A stretch of DNA of 64,000 bases from JBGAMH01 sp044222045 (GCA_044222045.1 JBGAOB010000001.1:1-64000), one strand, 5' to 3'. Shown: positions 8,894 to 18,862, numbered from the stretch's first letter. A program made the numbers and translations. The notes: generated by a model not told the origin, from the letters alone.

Positions 8894-11800
8894 ATGCCGC
8901 CACGTCGCACCCACGAGGGGAATCGCTCGCCCCGTCGCACCGCTGCCGAACCCCGTCTCGACGCCGGCCGTCTGCTCGAGACGCTGTGGGGCATGGGCGA
9001 CGCGATCGTCGCGACGGACGACGAGGGACGCGTCGCGCGGCTGAACGCCGCCGCTGCCGCGTTGACCGGCTCGAGCGAGCGCGACATGGCGGGTCGGCCG
9101 CTTCGCGACGTGCTGCGCGTGGTGGACGCGGACACTCACGCGACCGTGGATGATCTGCCGAAACGCATCCGGAGCGCGAACGCGACCCTGCCGATTCCGC
9201 CTCAGGCGTGGCTGATCGCGAAGGACGGCCGCGAGCACCCGGTCGTCGGCCACGGAGCGCCGATCTGGAACGAAAAGGGCGAGAGTCTCGGCGTCGTGCT
9301 CGTGATGCGCGACCGCACCGCCGAACTCGAGGCCGAGCGCACGCTGCTGCGCAGCGAGCACCGGCACCGCTCGACCATGGACGCCATGATCGAGGGCTGC
9401 CAGATCCTCGACTTCGACTGGCGCTACGTGTACCTGAACGCCACCGCGGAGGCGCACGGTCGTCGCCCGCGTGCCGAACTGCTGGGCCGGCGGTTCGCCG
9501 ACATGTGGCCCGGAGTCGCCGCCACGGAGTTGTTCCAGAAGATCCGCGCGTGCCTGGTGGACCGAGTCGCGGATCACATGGAGAACGAGTTCGAATACCC
9601 CGATGGCCGCGTCGGCTGGTTCGACCTGCGGTTCGAGCCGGTGCCCGAGGGCGTGCTGATCCTGTCGGTGGACATCGCCGAACGGAAACTCCACGAACTG
9701 CGGGTGCAGCACCTGAACAAGGTGCTCGAAGCCATCCGCAAGGTGCACCAGGCGATCGCGCGGGAGAAGGACGCCGAGCGGCTCGTGAAGCGCGCGTGCG
9801 ACATCCTGGTCGACACGCGCAGCTACCGCACGGCGTGGATCGCGCTCGACGCCGGGCCCGCCAGCGCGCCGATCCTCGCGCAGACGGGATGCGGCGGAGC
9901 GTTCGCCGAGTTCCGCGTCCGCCTCGGCGAAGGCTGGACGCCACCCTGCCGGCGCCGGCTGGAATCCGCGAATCAGCGCATGGCCGTGCTGCAGCCCGAC
10001 ACCGACTGCGCCGGCTGCCCGCTGTGGAATCCCGACGCGCACGGCGTGGCGGGCGTCGTGCCCGTGCGTCGCGAAGGCCGGGATCTCGGCGTGCTCACGA
10101 TCTGCCGGGCGCCCGGCCTGGAGCACAACGACGAGGAAGCCGAACTGCTCGCCGGCATCGTCGACGATCTCGGCTTCGCGCTCCACGGCATCGCCACCGA
10201 GCGCGGGCGCGCCGCCTACGAGCTCATCGTGGCGAACACGCAGGACGCGGTCGCGCTGGTGCGCCCGGACGGCGTGTGCCTGGAGGCGAACGCGGCCTAT
10301 GCACGACTGGTGGGCCGTCCACTCGACGAGATCCGCGGCCGCCCCATGGCGGACGTACTCGGCGCGGACGACTTCCAGGGCGTGGTGTTGCCGCGGATGC
10401 GCCGCTGCTTCGCCGGCGAAACCGTGGTCCACGAATCCACGCGCCACGTGCCGGGGGACGGCGACATCACCGCCGAGATGCAGTACTCCCCGTACTTCGG
10501 CGACGACGGGCGCGTGGTCTCCGCCGTGGTCAGCGTGCGCGACATCACGCAGCACAAGCGGACCGAAGCCGCGCTCCGGGAGAGCCAGAAACGATTCTCG
10601 ATGATCTTCCACCACAGCCCCGTCGGCATCGTCTTCACGCGGGCCGCCGACGGCCTGATCGTGGACGTGAACGAAGCGTTCGCGGCCATCCATGGCTACG
10701 AACGCGAGCAACTCCTGGGCCGTTCGTCCGTGGAGATGCAGCTGTGGGCCGACCCGGACGCCCGCGCCGGGATGATCCGCCGGCTGTTCGAACATGGCCA
10801 CGAGGAGCAGCTGGAGATCCGATTCCGGCGCAAGGACGGCGAGGTGCGGACCCTCTCGATCACGGCGAAGCCCATCGAGTGGAACGGCGAGAAGTTCACG
10901 ATCGGCATGGCCGAGGACGTCACCGATCGGCGGCGCGACGAACACGAACTGCACGTGCGCAACGTGCTGCTGGCCGCCCAGCAGGAGGCTTCGGTCGACG
11001 GCGTGCTGGTGTTGGACGAGCACGACCGCCACCTGATGCGCAACCAGCGGTTCGGCGAGATGTGGCAGGTGCCGCAGGACGTGCTCGACTCCGGGTCCGA
11101 CGAGGACATCCGCCGGGCCGTCGCCTCCCAGGTGGAGGATCCCGCAGCGTTCCTCGCCGACGTGCACCGGCTGATGGCGGACCGCGAGGCGCGCGCGACC
11201 GACGAGCTTCGCCTGAAGGACGGCCGCGTCTTCCAGCGCTTCACCGCGCCCATGATCGGCCCCGACGGCGGCTACTTCGGGCGCATCTTCCACTTCCGCG
11301 ACCTCACCGAGCGCCGCCGGGCCGAAGCGCGGAGCACGAAGCTGGAAGAGCAGCTGCGCGTGTCGCAGAAGATGGAGGCCATCGGCACGCTCGCCGGCGG
11401 CGTGGCGCACGACTTCAACAACCTGCTGGTGGTGATCCTGAATTACGCCCAGTTCGCGCTGGATGCGTTACCCGCGGATTCGCGCACGCGCGGCGACCTG
11501 CTCGAAGTGAAGAAGGCCGGCGAGCGCGCGGCCGGACTCACGCGGCAGCTGCTGGCGTTCAGTCGGCGGCAGGTGCTCCAACCCGTGCGCCTGGACGTGA
11601 ACCAGGTGGCCGAGGGCATCGAGCCGATGCTGCGGCGGATCCTGGGCGAGGACGTCGAGTTCACGCTGGAGCTGGCCCGCGACACCGGGCAGGTGCTGGC
11701 CGATCCGGGTCAGCTGGAGCAGGTGCTGATGAACCTGGTGGTCAACGCGCGGGACGCGATGCCGGAGGGCGGACGCCTGCGCGTGCGCACGTCGGCCGTC

Positions 11801-12514
11801 GAACTGCGCGAGTCGTGGGAGCAGGAGCATGCCGACGTCGTTCCGGGCCCGTACGCGCAGATCGAGGTCAGCGACACGGGGCACGGCATGGACGAGGCCA
11901 CGCGCCTGCGCATCTTCGAGCCGTTCTTCACCACCAAGCCGAAGGAGCGTGGCACCGGACTCGGCCTTTCCACCGCGTACGGCATCGTGAAGCAGAGCGG
12001 CGGTTACATCTGGGTGACGAGCGCGCCCGGTCGCGGCACCACGTTCACGATCCACCTTCCGCGCGATCGCGCGGGCTCGGCGCCGCAGGCGCGTGCCCAG
12101 TCGGATGCGGCGTCGGCCCGCGGCACGGAGACCGTGCTGGTGGTGGAGGACGAGGCCGCGCTGCGCGAGCTCACGCGCCGCTTCCTCGAGTCCGCCGGCT
12201 ACACCGTGGTCACCGCCATGGACGGCACGCAGGCGCTGGAGATCCTGCGCGCGGCGAAGCGCCCCGTGGACCTTGTGCTGACCGACGTGGTGATGCCACG
12301 CGTCGGCGGTGGACGCCTCGCCCAGGAGCTGTCGCGCCACTGGCCCGGCATCCGCGTGCTGTACATGTCCGGCTACACGGACGACGCGATCGAGAACCAC
12401 GGCGTGCTCGGCCCGGGCATGCAATTCCTGCCCAAGCCGTTCACCTCGAACGACCTGCTCCGCAAGGTGCGCGAGGTCCTGGACGGTCCCGTGGACTCCG
12501 GACCTCCCGCCTGA
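8894..12514 (+). CDS. Multi-PAS/GAF hybrid histidine kinase with C-terminal receiver
   Basis: 1206 residues from the ATG at 8894, preceded by AGAGGG (8879-8884). A GTG at 8699 in the same frame would add 65 unrelated-looking residues and is disfavoured. No membrane helices are visible, so this is a soluble sensor. The order is PAS (ending VMRDRT), PAS (about 155-270, ending VDIAERKL), a GAF-like domain with the Cys pair in DTDCAGCPLW (about 300-430), PAS (ending VRDITQHKR), PAS (ending AEDVTDRR), PAS (ending FRDLTERR), HisKA with H839 in GGVAHDFNN, an ATPase domain (GRGTTFTIHLP end) and a receiver with D1131 (VLTDVVMP). It is divergent from the MASE1 kinase. The GAF cysteines could bind a cofactor, but this is only a suggestion. 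No downstream response regulator is adjacent. Confidence 0.92.
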   Translation: MPPRRTHEGNRSPRRTAAEPRLDAGRLLETLWGMGDAIVATDDEGRVARLNAAAAALTGSSERDMAGRPLRDVLRVVDADTHATVDDLPKRIRSANATLPIPPQAWLIAKDGREHPVVGHGAPIWNEKGESLGVVLVMRDRTAELEAERTLLRSEHRHRSTMDAMIEGCQILDFDWRYVYLNATAEAHGRRPRAELLGRRFADMWPGVAATELFQKIRACLVDRVADHMENEFEYPDGRVGWFDLRFEPVPEGVLILSVDIAERKLHELRVQHLNKVLEAIRKVHQAIAREKDAERLVKRACDILVDTRSYRTAWIALDAGPASAPILAQTGCGGAFAEFRVRLGEGWTPPCRRRLESANQRMAVLQPDTDCAGCPLWNPDAHGVAGVVPVRREGRDLGVLTICRAPGLEHNDEEAELLAGIVDDLGFALHGIATERGRAAYELIVANTQDAVALVRPDGVCLEANAAYARLVGRPLDEIRGRPMADVLGADDFQGVVLPRMRRCFAGETVVHESTRHVPGDGDITAEMQYSPYFGDDGRVVSAVVSVRDITQHKRTEAALRESQKRFSMIFHHSPVGIVFTRAADGLIVDVNEAFAAIHGYEREQLLGRSSVEMQLWADPDARAGMIRRLFEHGHEEQLEIRFRRKDGEVRTLSITAKPIEWNGEKFTIGMAEDVTDRRRDEHELHVRNVLLAAQQEASVDGVLVLDEHDRHLMRNQRFGEMWQVPQDVLDSGSDEDIRRAVASQVEDPAAFLADVHRLMADREARATDELRLKDGRVFQRFTAPMIGPDGGYFGRIFHFRDLTERRRAEARSTKLEEQLRVSQKMEAIGTLAGGVAHDFNNLLVVILNYAQFALDALPADSRTRGDLLEVKKAGERAAGLTRQLLAFSRRQVLQPVRLDVNQVAEGIEPMLRRILGEDVEFTLELARDTGQVLADPGQLEQVLMNLVVNARDAMPEGGRLRVRTSAVELRESWEQEHADVVPGPYAQIEVSDTGHGMDEATRLRIFEPFFTTKPKERGTGLGLSTAYGIVKQSGGYIWVTSAPGRGTTFTIHLPRDRAGSAPQARAQSDAASARGTETVLVVEDEAALRELTRRFLESAGYTVVTAMDGTQALEILRAAKRPVDLVLTDVVMPRVGGGRLAQELSRHWPGIRVLYMSGYTDDAIENHGVLGPGMQFLPKPFTSNDLLRKVREVLDGPVDSGPPA

Positions 12515-12678
12515 GCGCGTGCGGGCCGGGATCGTGCCGCGCGCGGGTCGGGTGAGTCGCATGCGTGCGGGCTCCGGGGGTCGGGTACGCGGCACCTCGC
12601 AGACGGAACGCGCGAAGCCTGCCCCCCGTTGCCGCGCCGGGCACGGTTGATCCGCCCCGATCCCGCATCCCCGGAGCA

Positions 12679-12714
12679 CACCGCCCCGGCGGGATCGCTC
12701 CCACCGGGGCGGTG
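12679..12714. terminator. Bidirectional hairpin terminator, repeat-family copy 1
   Basis: An 11-bp perfect stem (CACCGCCCCGG / CCGGGGCGGTG) with an inner GGGA/TCCC pairing. It lies between the convergent ends of the hybrid kinase and the phospholipase-like gene. There is no T tract. The same hairpin sequence recurs at 47519 and 48658. Confidence 0.65.
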
Positions 12715-12762
12715 CGTCGCGGCAGACATCGGCGCGGCCCGCGGCGCCCGGGGCCGCCCGGG

Positions 12763-14697
12763 TCAGCGCACGATCACGAGTCTCGCGTCACGGAACTCGC
12801 GACCGGTCTGCAGCCGCACCTGGTAGACGCCCGGCGGTGCCGCGGCGCCACTTTGGAGCCGGCCGTTCCATTCGACGGCGTGCACCCCGGCCTCGAACGG
12901 TCCATCGGCGAAGCGCGCGACTTCGCGGCCCGCGAGGTCGAACACGCAGACCGCGGCCCATCCTGCCCGCGGCAGCGCGAAGCGCACGCGCACGGGCCCG
13001 CGCGAGGGGTTCGGCATCGGCGCCGACAGCGCGATGGCCGGCGCGCGCGGCCCGTCGTCCACCGACACGGACGCGGACGGCACCACGAACACGTGCAGAC
13101 CGGTCGCGTCGTTCGTGGCGCCGTTGCCACCGTCGCCCACCACGAAGTCCACGCGATCACCGGCCGCCAGCGTGAGGCCGCCTTTCCACGCCGCGGCCGT
13201 GGCATTACCCGCGACGTTGACGGAGTCGGCGAACGTGAGCGCACCGTTCACGCGCACGCGCACGTCGGTCGTGGTCGCGGGCGTGCCGCCGTACCCGGAC
13301 TGCCCCCAGAAGTGCGCGGACATCTCGTACGTGCCCGCCGCGGGAGCGACGTAGCGCACCACGGCCGAGCGGCCACCCGAGCCGGGCAGCAGGCTCAGCG
13401 AGCCGGCCGAGATGTTCGTGCCGCCTTCGTGGCTCACCGAATCGATCGGGCTCGCGGCCACGCGGCTGCCGCCGCCCGAGGCCGACGACCACGTGGCGAG
13501 GTTGCCCGGCGACACGGCGTTCGTCTCGTTGCGGTGGAACGTGACGCCCGCGTCTTCCGACCAGCCGTAGCTCCACGGGCCCGCGGGATTCGTGTTCGCG
13601 GAGAAGTCCACCCACACGTCGTTCGCGACCTCGGAGAAGCGACGCGGCACGTCGGTCGAATCGATCGACTCGAACGGATACGAGTTCATGTCGCCCTGGT
13701 AGAGGCCCTCGAGCCGGCTCAGCTCGCGCGTGATCGTGGCGAAGGCGGTGTCGCTCGCGATCGCGGCGAGCTGAGGGGTAAGGTCCTGCACCTGCCGGTT
13801 CGCGCCCAGCAGACCGCTGCCGTCGAGCGGGTAGTAGTTGAAGACGGACGCCCCCGTGACGAGCGAGTTCCACACGCGCAGCGTGTGACGGGGCGCGAGT
13901 CCACCCTGGGCGAGGTACGACGGATTGGTGGCGGTCTGCCCGCTCACGAGCTGAAAGTACGTGCCGCGGATCTGGAAGATCAGGTTGCGCCACGTCGCCT
14001 GCCCCTCGGGGCGGTCGGAGTCGTCCTTGTTCAGGATGTCGTGATGCGTGGCCCAGCTCGGCTGCGGCAGCAGGTAGTAGCCGGTCTGGATGCCGTCGAG
14101 CACGATCGAGGACGTGGTCGAGCGCGGCGGGATCACGGTGGAACCACCCAGGTCGAGCCCCTCGAACAGCGGGATCTGGTCCACGCGCGTGTAGAGACCG
14201 TCCTGGAACTCGGCGTAGTTCGAATGCGCGTAGAAGTCCTGCACGGCGTGCATCGCCATGCCCACGCGCACCAGTCCGCGGTAGGCGCTCATGCGGCTCG
14301 AGAGCGATCCGTCGTACGCCGCGACGCGGGCGCGGGCGTCGTTCACGAGGAAGTTCACCCAGTCGATGCCGCCGTTCGCGGGCCAGATCCGGTAGTTGTC
14401 GAAGTGCTGCATCGACCACGTCCCCGCGATGGTGCCCTCGGGCGGCGTCGGGATCGGCAGGCACACGAAGCCGGGCGACGACTCGCAGTACCCGTTGAAG
14501 TAGCCCTGCACGTCGGGCGCCACCGAGCCGTGCGCGATCGCGCCGAGCAGCGGGTTGCCCGCGACCGTGGAGAGCACCTCCTTGGTCATGCCGAGGTGGT
14601 GCTTGACGTGGAACGCCATGCCCGGCGCGGCGCAGGCGGCCACGGCCACGGCGGCGAGGACGAGTGAGCGAAGGGGCTTCGACGGGGGATGGAGCAT
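12763..14697 (-). CDS. Secreted zinc-dependent phospholipase C/HET-C-like protein with sorting domain
   Basis: 644 residues. The ATG at 14697 follows GGAGG and yields a signal peptide ending about PGMA, so the mature protein begins FHVKHHLGMTKEVL. The first 250 residues carry His/Asp-rich helical motifs (IAHGSVAPDVQGY, MQHFDNYR and VGMAMHAVQDFYAHSNYAE). These resemble the metal-binding helices of zinc-dependent phospholipase C / HET-C / S1-P1-type hydrolases, in which a processed N terminus and several His/Asp bind zinc. A beta-rich carbohydrate-binding-like domain follows (about 440-545, with VRVNGALTFADSVNV and LAAGDRVDFVVGDGG). The end is the sorting domain (MPNPSRGPVRVRFALPRAG, then PPGVYQVRLQTG). 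Substrate is uncertain; a lipid or nucleic-acid phosphodiester is the family expectation. Family assignment is by motif, not alignment. Confidence 0.75.
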   Translation of the reverse strand: MLHPPSKPLRSLVLAAVAVAACAAPGMAFHVKHHLGMTKEVLSTVAGNPLLGAIAHGSVAPDVQGYFNGYCESSPGFVCLPIPTPPEGTIAGTWSMQHFDNYRIWPANGGIDWVNFLVNDARARVAAYDGSLSSRMSAYRGLVRVGMAMHAVQDFYAHSNYAEFQDGLYTRVDQIPLFEGLDLGGSTVIPPRSTTSSIVLDGIQTGYYLLPQPSWATHHDILNKDDSDRPEGQATWRNLIFQIRGTYFQLVSGQTATNPSYLAQGGLAPRHTLRVWNSLVTGASVFNYYPLDGSGLLGANRQVQDLTPQLAAIASDTAFATITRELSRLEGLYQGDMNSYPFESIDSTDVPRRFSEVANDVWVDFSANTNPAGPWSYGWSEDAGVTFHRNETNAVSPGNLATWSSASGGGSRVAASPIDSVSHEGGTNISAGSLSLLPGSGGRSAVVRYVAPAAGTYEMSAHFWGQSGYGGTPATTTDVRVRVNGALTFADSVNVAGNATAAAWKGGLTLAAGDRVDFVVGDGGNGATNDATGLHVFVVPSASVSVDDGPRAPAIALSAPMPNPSRGPVRVRFALPRAGWAAVCVFDLAGREVARFADGPFEAGVHAVEWNGRLQSGAAAPPGVYQVRLQTGREFRDARLVIVR

Positions 14698-14816
14698 GCA
14701 CGCCTCCTGCGGGGGGTCACGAGTCGCGACGTGGGGCGCGCATCGTCGTCGCGAAAGTAGCCGTTGCCCTCGGGCCCGGGCCAGAGCGGAGTTGGGGAGC
14801 CGACCGGGATGCGGAA

Positions 14817-14850
14817 CGCCCGCGGACACCCCGAAGGGCGCCCGCGGGCG
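14817..14850. terminator. Hairpin terminator downstream of the Kelch-like gene
   Basis: A 9-bp stem CGCCCGCGG / CCGCGGGCG (14817-14825 with 14842-14850) sits 34 bases past the stop of the minus-strand gene ending at 14884. It has a GC-rich loop and no T tract. Confidence 0.5.
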
Positions 14851-14883
14851 CGAGCCGTCACGTGCATCCGGCCAGGCCGGGCC

Positions 14884-17382
14884 TCAATGCACCACGGCCA
14901 CTCGCGTGCTTCGCACGACGGCGCCCGTGAGCCGGGCGAAGTACACGCCGGCAGGCAGCCTCGACAGGTCCCCGATCGGAATCTCGCTCGGTCCCGCCGC
15001 ACACTCGAACGGTTCGGACGCGTGCACGCGCCGTCCCGCCAGGTCGAGCAGCTCGAGCGTCACGCGGCCGGCGCGCGGGAGCGCGAACCGTACGGTCGCC
15101 GGGCCGCGCACCGGGTTCGGCGCAACGACCACGGAGCCGGCTTCGCGCGGGGGCGCGGGCGGCGCCCCGAGCGGTGCAGGACCGAACGAGAGCGCCCACG
15201 TACCGGACTCGTCGATGCTCGTGCCGCCGTACCAGACGAGTCGGCGAGCCTGTGAATCGAAGACTCCCAGCGCCGTCGTCGAAGCGGGCGGGGCGGCTCC
15301 GCTGAAGACGAGGTCGGTCCACGACGTGTCGACCGGCGCCACGAGGGACTTCAGCGTGAGGCTCTCGTTCGCGTAGCCGGCTTCGTGGTACGTCACCCGG
15401 ACGATCGCGGCCGTCACGGGGTCGTAGAAGGCCGCGCACGTGCGATCGTTGCCGTAGCTGTCGTCCGCCGAGATGCCGCGTGTGACCAGTTCCCAGGCCG
15501 GGGCGGGCGTCAGTCGCAGCCGCCAGACTTCGCCGGCTCGCACGGTCGGACTCGAGGAGTAACCAACGGTTCCACCCACGACGTACGCGCGACCCTGTGC
15601 AGGGTCGAACACCAGCTGGGCCCGCGCCCGGGGAGCGGGCCCCGCACCGGACGGCAGCAGCTTCGTCCAGCGCGGTGCGGAATCGAGGGACAACGACCAG
15701 ACGTCGGCGAGATACGGAGTGGTCGCGCCGGAGGCCGGATCGTAGCCGCCGAACACGAGCATCCGGTCGCCGACCGGGTCGTACGTCATGGCGGCGTATC
15801 CACGCTGGTGCGGCAGGTTCCCGGCAACGGCCACGCGCGTCCACGCCGTGCTGCCGGACAGCGGCCGCTGCCAGACTTCGTTGGTGGCGGCGTAGTTGTT
15901 GATGCCTCCGAAGAGCACGATCCGATCCCGGATGGGATCGACGACCATGGCCGCGCCTTCCCGGGGAAGGAGCGGTCCGCCGGTCGCCGTCACGGGGGCC
16001 CACGCCGGCGAATCGGCCGCGGAACTCAACGACCAGAGGGCGTTCGAAGGCTGGAGGTTGTAGCCGGACTGGAGACTGTCCGCGAGACCCCCGAACACGT
16101 GGACGATTCCGTGCGTGGGATCGTACGCGAGGCTGTGCCCCGTACGCGGGGCGGGCTCGCCGGCCACGAACGTCCACACGGCGAGACCCGCGGCGTCCAG
16201 CATCGACAGGTCGCTCGTCGTGCGACTGGAGGCACCGGAGTTCGAGCCGCCGGTCACGAAGATGCGGCGGCGCGGCGCGTCGAATGCGAGGGCACGGCCC
16301 GCCCGGAACGCCGGCATCGACCCGACACCCGGCGTCGTGAACCACTGCCCGGCGTTCACCAGCGGCAGCGAATAGGTGAACCCGCTGTAGTCGTTGCACA
16401 GGCAGAGCAGCCGGTCCGCGGCGTCGTCGATCACGAACTGGTGGTAGCCGTTGTAGAGCGGAGGCTGATTCAGGGAAGGCGGTGCATACGTCGTCCACGC
16501 GGGCGCCGAGCCCGAGAGCGGCAGGAAGTACATCAGCAGCTGCGTCGAGTAGTTGATGGTCTGCGTACCCGCGAGTGCGAGGCGCTGCCGGCGAGCATCG
16601 ATCAGCAGGCTGCTGGCCGTGTACTGCGTCGGGACCGTCCCGAACTGCGGAAGGGTTTCCCAGGCGGGTGCGGCGTCCAGGGAAAGGCTGCACAGGTCCG
16701 CGAGCGGTGAGAAGCCACCGTTGGTTCCACCGTAGAAGAGCACGCGACGATTCAGCGTGTCGACGACGGCCAGGTGGTTCGCGCGTGCCGAGGGCGTGGG
16801 GCCGATGGGTGAAAGCTCCGTCCATACCGGCGCACCGTCGAGGTTGAGCGACCACACGTCCGCCAGGTAGCTGCCGTCGATGTCCGCTCCACCGTAGACG
16901 AGCATGCGACGACTCGCGCCATCGAGGACTGCCACGTGCCCCGCGCGCGGAGTCGGGCCGTCGCCGGGGACGAGTACCCGATGCCACCGACGGTCCCCTT
17001 CGGGTTCGAGGACGAAGACATCGTTCGAGAACCCGGCCACCTCGCGACCACCGAAGACGATCACGCGATCGGTGAGCGTGTCGACGATCATGCTCTGTCC
17101 CTGCCGGCGGGGCGTCTCGGCGATCCGGCTCCACACGGGCAGTACCGCATCGGTCGCGCGCACGCGCGACCCGACAACCGGCGAGAGCAGCCGACCCTGG
17201 CGGGCGAGGGCGAGGCGGTCCCGATAGAAATCCCTCTGCCAGCCGGGAAGTCCCGGGTCGTCCGCCGCCCGCTGCAGCGTCCGGATGCGCGGATCGTCGG
17301 CGGCTCGGGCGACGAGCGCCCCGATGGGAAGCGAGACCAGCAGAACGAGTGCGACGAAGTGCGGCAACTTCGGGCGACGCAT
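14884..17382 (-). CDS. Secreted Kelch-like beta-propeller protein with sorting domain
   Basis: 832 residues. The ATG at 17382 is preceded by GAGGAG and starts a signal peptide (MRRPKLPHFVALVLLVSLPI through ALVARA). At least a dozen Kelch-type repeats follow, recognisable by R-M/V-hydrophobic-VFGG/YGG and 'DVWSLSLD..P.W..L' pairs (for example RVIVFGGREV, RMLVYGGADIDG, RRIFVTGGSNSG and RIVLFGGINNY). Two propellers are likely. The C terminus is the FCB sorting domain (VAPNPVRGPATVRFALPRAG, LLDLAGRRV, LPAGVYFARL). It is probably surface-exposed or secreted, with a binding rather than catalytic role. A 586-bp gap separates it from the regulator gene upstream. Confidence 0.85.
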   Translation of the reverse strand: MRRPKLPHFVALVLLVSLPIGALVARAADDPRIRTLQRAADDPGLPGWQRDFYRDRLALARQGRLLSPVVGSRVRATDAVLPVWSRIAETPRRQGQSMIVDTLTDRVIVFGGREVAGFSNDVFVLEPEGDRRWHRVLVPGDGPTPRAGHVAVLDGASRRMLVYGGADIDGSYLADVWSLNLDGAPVWTELSPIGPTPSARANHLAVVDTLNRRVLFYGGTNGGFSPLADLCSLSLDAAPAWETLPQFGTVPTQYTASSLLIDARRQRLALAGTQTINYSTQLLMYFLPLSGSAPAWTTYAPPSLNQPPLYNGYHQFVIDDAADRLLCLCNDYSGFTYSLPLVNAGQWFTTPGVGSMPAFRAGRALAFDAPRRRIFVTGGSNSGASSRTTSDLSMLDAAGLAVWTFVAGEPAPRTGHSLAYDPTHGIVHVFGGLADSLQSGYNLQPSNALWSLSSAADSPAWAPVTATGGPLLPREGAAMVVDPIRDRIVLFGGINNYAATNEVWQRPLSGSTAWTRVAVAGNLPHQRGYAAMTYDPVGDRMLVFGGYDPASGATTPYLADVWSLSLDSAPRWTKLLPSGAGPAPRARAQLVFDPAQGRAYVVGGTVGYSSSPTVRAGEVWRLRLTPAPAWELVTRGISADDSYGNDRTCAAFYDPVTAAIVRVTYHEAGYANESLTLKSLVAPVDTSWTDLVFSGAAPPASTTALGVFDSQARRLVWYGGTSIDESGTWALSFGPAPLGAPPAPPREAGSVVVAPNPVRGPATVRFALPRAGRVTLELLDLAGRRVHASEPFECAAGPSEIPIGDLSRLPAGVYFARLTGAVVRSTRVAVVH

Positions 17383-17968
17383 GGCCAGCGACTCCTCGGG
17401 GGAATGGGGTTGGGTGAGGAGATGCGCGCAGCCTAGCACCGGCCCGGCCGCGTCGGCGGTGCATTCGCGGGCCGTCGCGAGAGGGGGCCCCGCCGCTCGA
17501 GATCGGCATCCGGGTGACCGTGCCGCCGCGCACCGCGATCGCCCGAAGCACGATGCGCCCATCGGGCCGCTGGCCCCGCTGCCGGGTGAAGCGAACCGCG
17601 CGATCACCGGCGGGAGCAGGTGCCGCCCGTCGATGGCACCGGGCGAATCGCGGCGTCCACCCTTTCGGCGTCAGCGCTCGGGCGAGGTGTCGCAGGAAGA
17701 CTCGTCCCGCTCGCGTCGCGCGTTCGGCGCCGCGGCTCGCCTTCACGCCGCTCCGGCGCACGCCCAGGCGGCCGTGCCGAAGCTGCCTGACGTGCGGACG
17801 ATCGGCGGCGCGAGTTCGTTCGTCTCGACCGCTCCCGTGGTCGAGGCGCCTTCGCCGGGCTCGCCCTCGCCCGGGCTGCGCCGGGTACGGCTGCGGGTCG
17901 CCGAACGGACGGTCGGCGAACGGAAGCCGGCCCTCATCCGGTGATCGGGGTGCCCGACGGCGCGACGA
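17383..17968. other. 586-bp intergenic stretch, nothing recognised
   Basis: It lies between the start of the Kelch-like gene and the stop of the NhaR-like regulator. All open frames here are composed of Arg/Ala/Pro-rich residues typical of GC-rich non-coding DNA, and none has a signal peptide, domain motif or good ribosome site. It must contain the promoter of the Kelch-like gene. Confidence 0.4.
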
Positions 17969-18862
17969 TCAGCCCACCTCGCGAGCCGCCCGCGAGATGG
18001 CGAGCGCCGCCGGGTGCGTGATCCGCCTTTCGATGGTGACGGCGTAGTAGCGGGCCTGCACGCCCTTCAGCACGCCCACGCGCTGCACGCCCTGCTGACG
18101 GCGAACCAGGTCCTCGACGGCGTCGGGCATCGCGAACAACCCCACGCCCGTGCCGCCGAACTCCTTGAGTAGTGCGCTGTCGTCGAACTCGCCGCGCGTC
18201 ACCGGCGTGACCTGGTGTCGTTCGCACCAGTCCTCGATCGAACGGCGCAGCGCGGTGTTCTCGCCCGGCATCAGGAACGGCGCCCCGTTCACCGAGCGCG
18301 GGAAGCCGCGCCGCAGCTTCGCCGCCAGGCGCGGCGCCGCCAGCAGCACCACGCCGCACTCGAGCAGCAGGTGGTGGAACACCTTCACGCGCACGCGCGC
18401 ATCCAGCGGGGCGTCGGTGATGACCAGGTCGAGCTCGTGCAGCGCCAGTTGCGCCGCCAGTGCCTCGGCGCGGGCTTCGCGCACCACGAGCAGCGTGGGC
18501 TCGGGACCCGAGATCGCGCCCGCGAGGAGCCGCCTCGCGATGTGCTTGGGCACGACGTCGGCGACGCCGACCGTGAATCGACGCGCGTGTCCCGGCGTGC
18601 GGCCGCGCACGGTCTCGAGCAGCTCGTGCCCGAGCGCGAAGATGCCGTCCGCGTACCCGTGCACGATGCGGCCCATCTCGGTGAGTTCCATCCGACGGCC
18701 CGTGCGCTCGAACAACTTCTCGCCGAGCATGTCCTCGAGCTGGCGGATCTGCGCGCTCAGCGTGGGCTGCGCGAGTCGCAGCACCTTGCTGGCGCGCGTC
18801 ACCGATCCCTCGCGAACGACGAGCCAGAAATAGAGAAGGTGGTGGTAGTTGAGTCGTTCCAT
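17969..18862 (-). CDS. nhaR: LysR-family transcriptional regulator, NhaR type
   Basis: 297 residues. The N terminus (LNYHHLLYFWLVVREGSV) is nearly the NhaR signature, with the winged-helix LTTR domain over residues 1-60 (LAQPTLSAQIRQLEDMLG) and the typical ELTEMGRIVHGYAD continuation. Further NhaR-like blocks are VGVADVVPKHIARRLL, HELDLVITDAPLD, LLLECGVVLLAA, GEFDDSALLKEFG and the C-terminal ERRITHPAALAI. NhaR controls the Na+/H+ antiporter NhaA and some envelope genes in enterobacteria, responding to Na+. No antiporter gene lies in this window, so the target is open. The neighbouring small secreted protein and SOD-like gene are divergent and could be regulated from the shared AT-rich region. 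Confidence 0.9.
   Translation of the reverse strand: MERLNYHHLLYFWLVVREGSVTRASKVLRLAQPTLSAQIRQLEDMLGEKLFERTGRRMELTEMGRIVHGYADGIFALGHELLETVRGRTPGHARRFTVGVADVVPKHIARRLLAGAISGPEPTLLVVREARAEALAAQLALHELDLVITDAPLDARVRVKVFHHLLLECGVVLLAAPRLAAKLRRGFPRSVNGAPFLMPGENTALRRSIEDWCERHQVTPVTRGEFDDSALLKEFGGTGVGLFAMPDAVEDLVRRQQGVQRVGVLKGVQARYYAVTIERRITHPAALAISRAAREVG

Noticed and set aside
8765..11410. 881-codon minus-strand open frame opposite the multi-PAS kinase
   Set aside because: No recognisable motif; the plus strand encodes a full set of PAS, HisKA and ATPase motifs.
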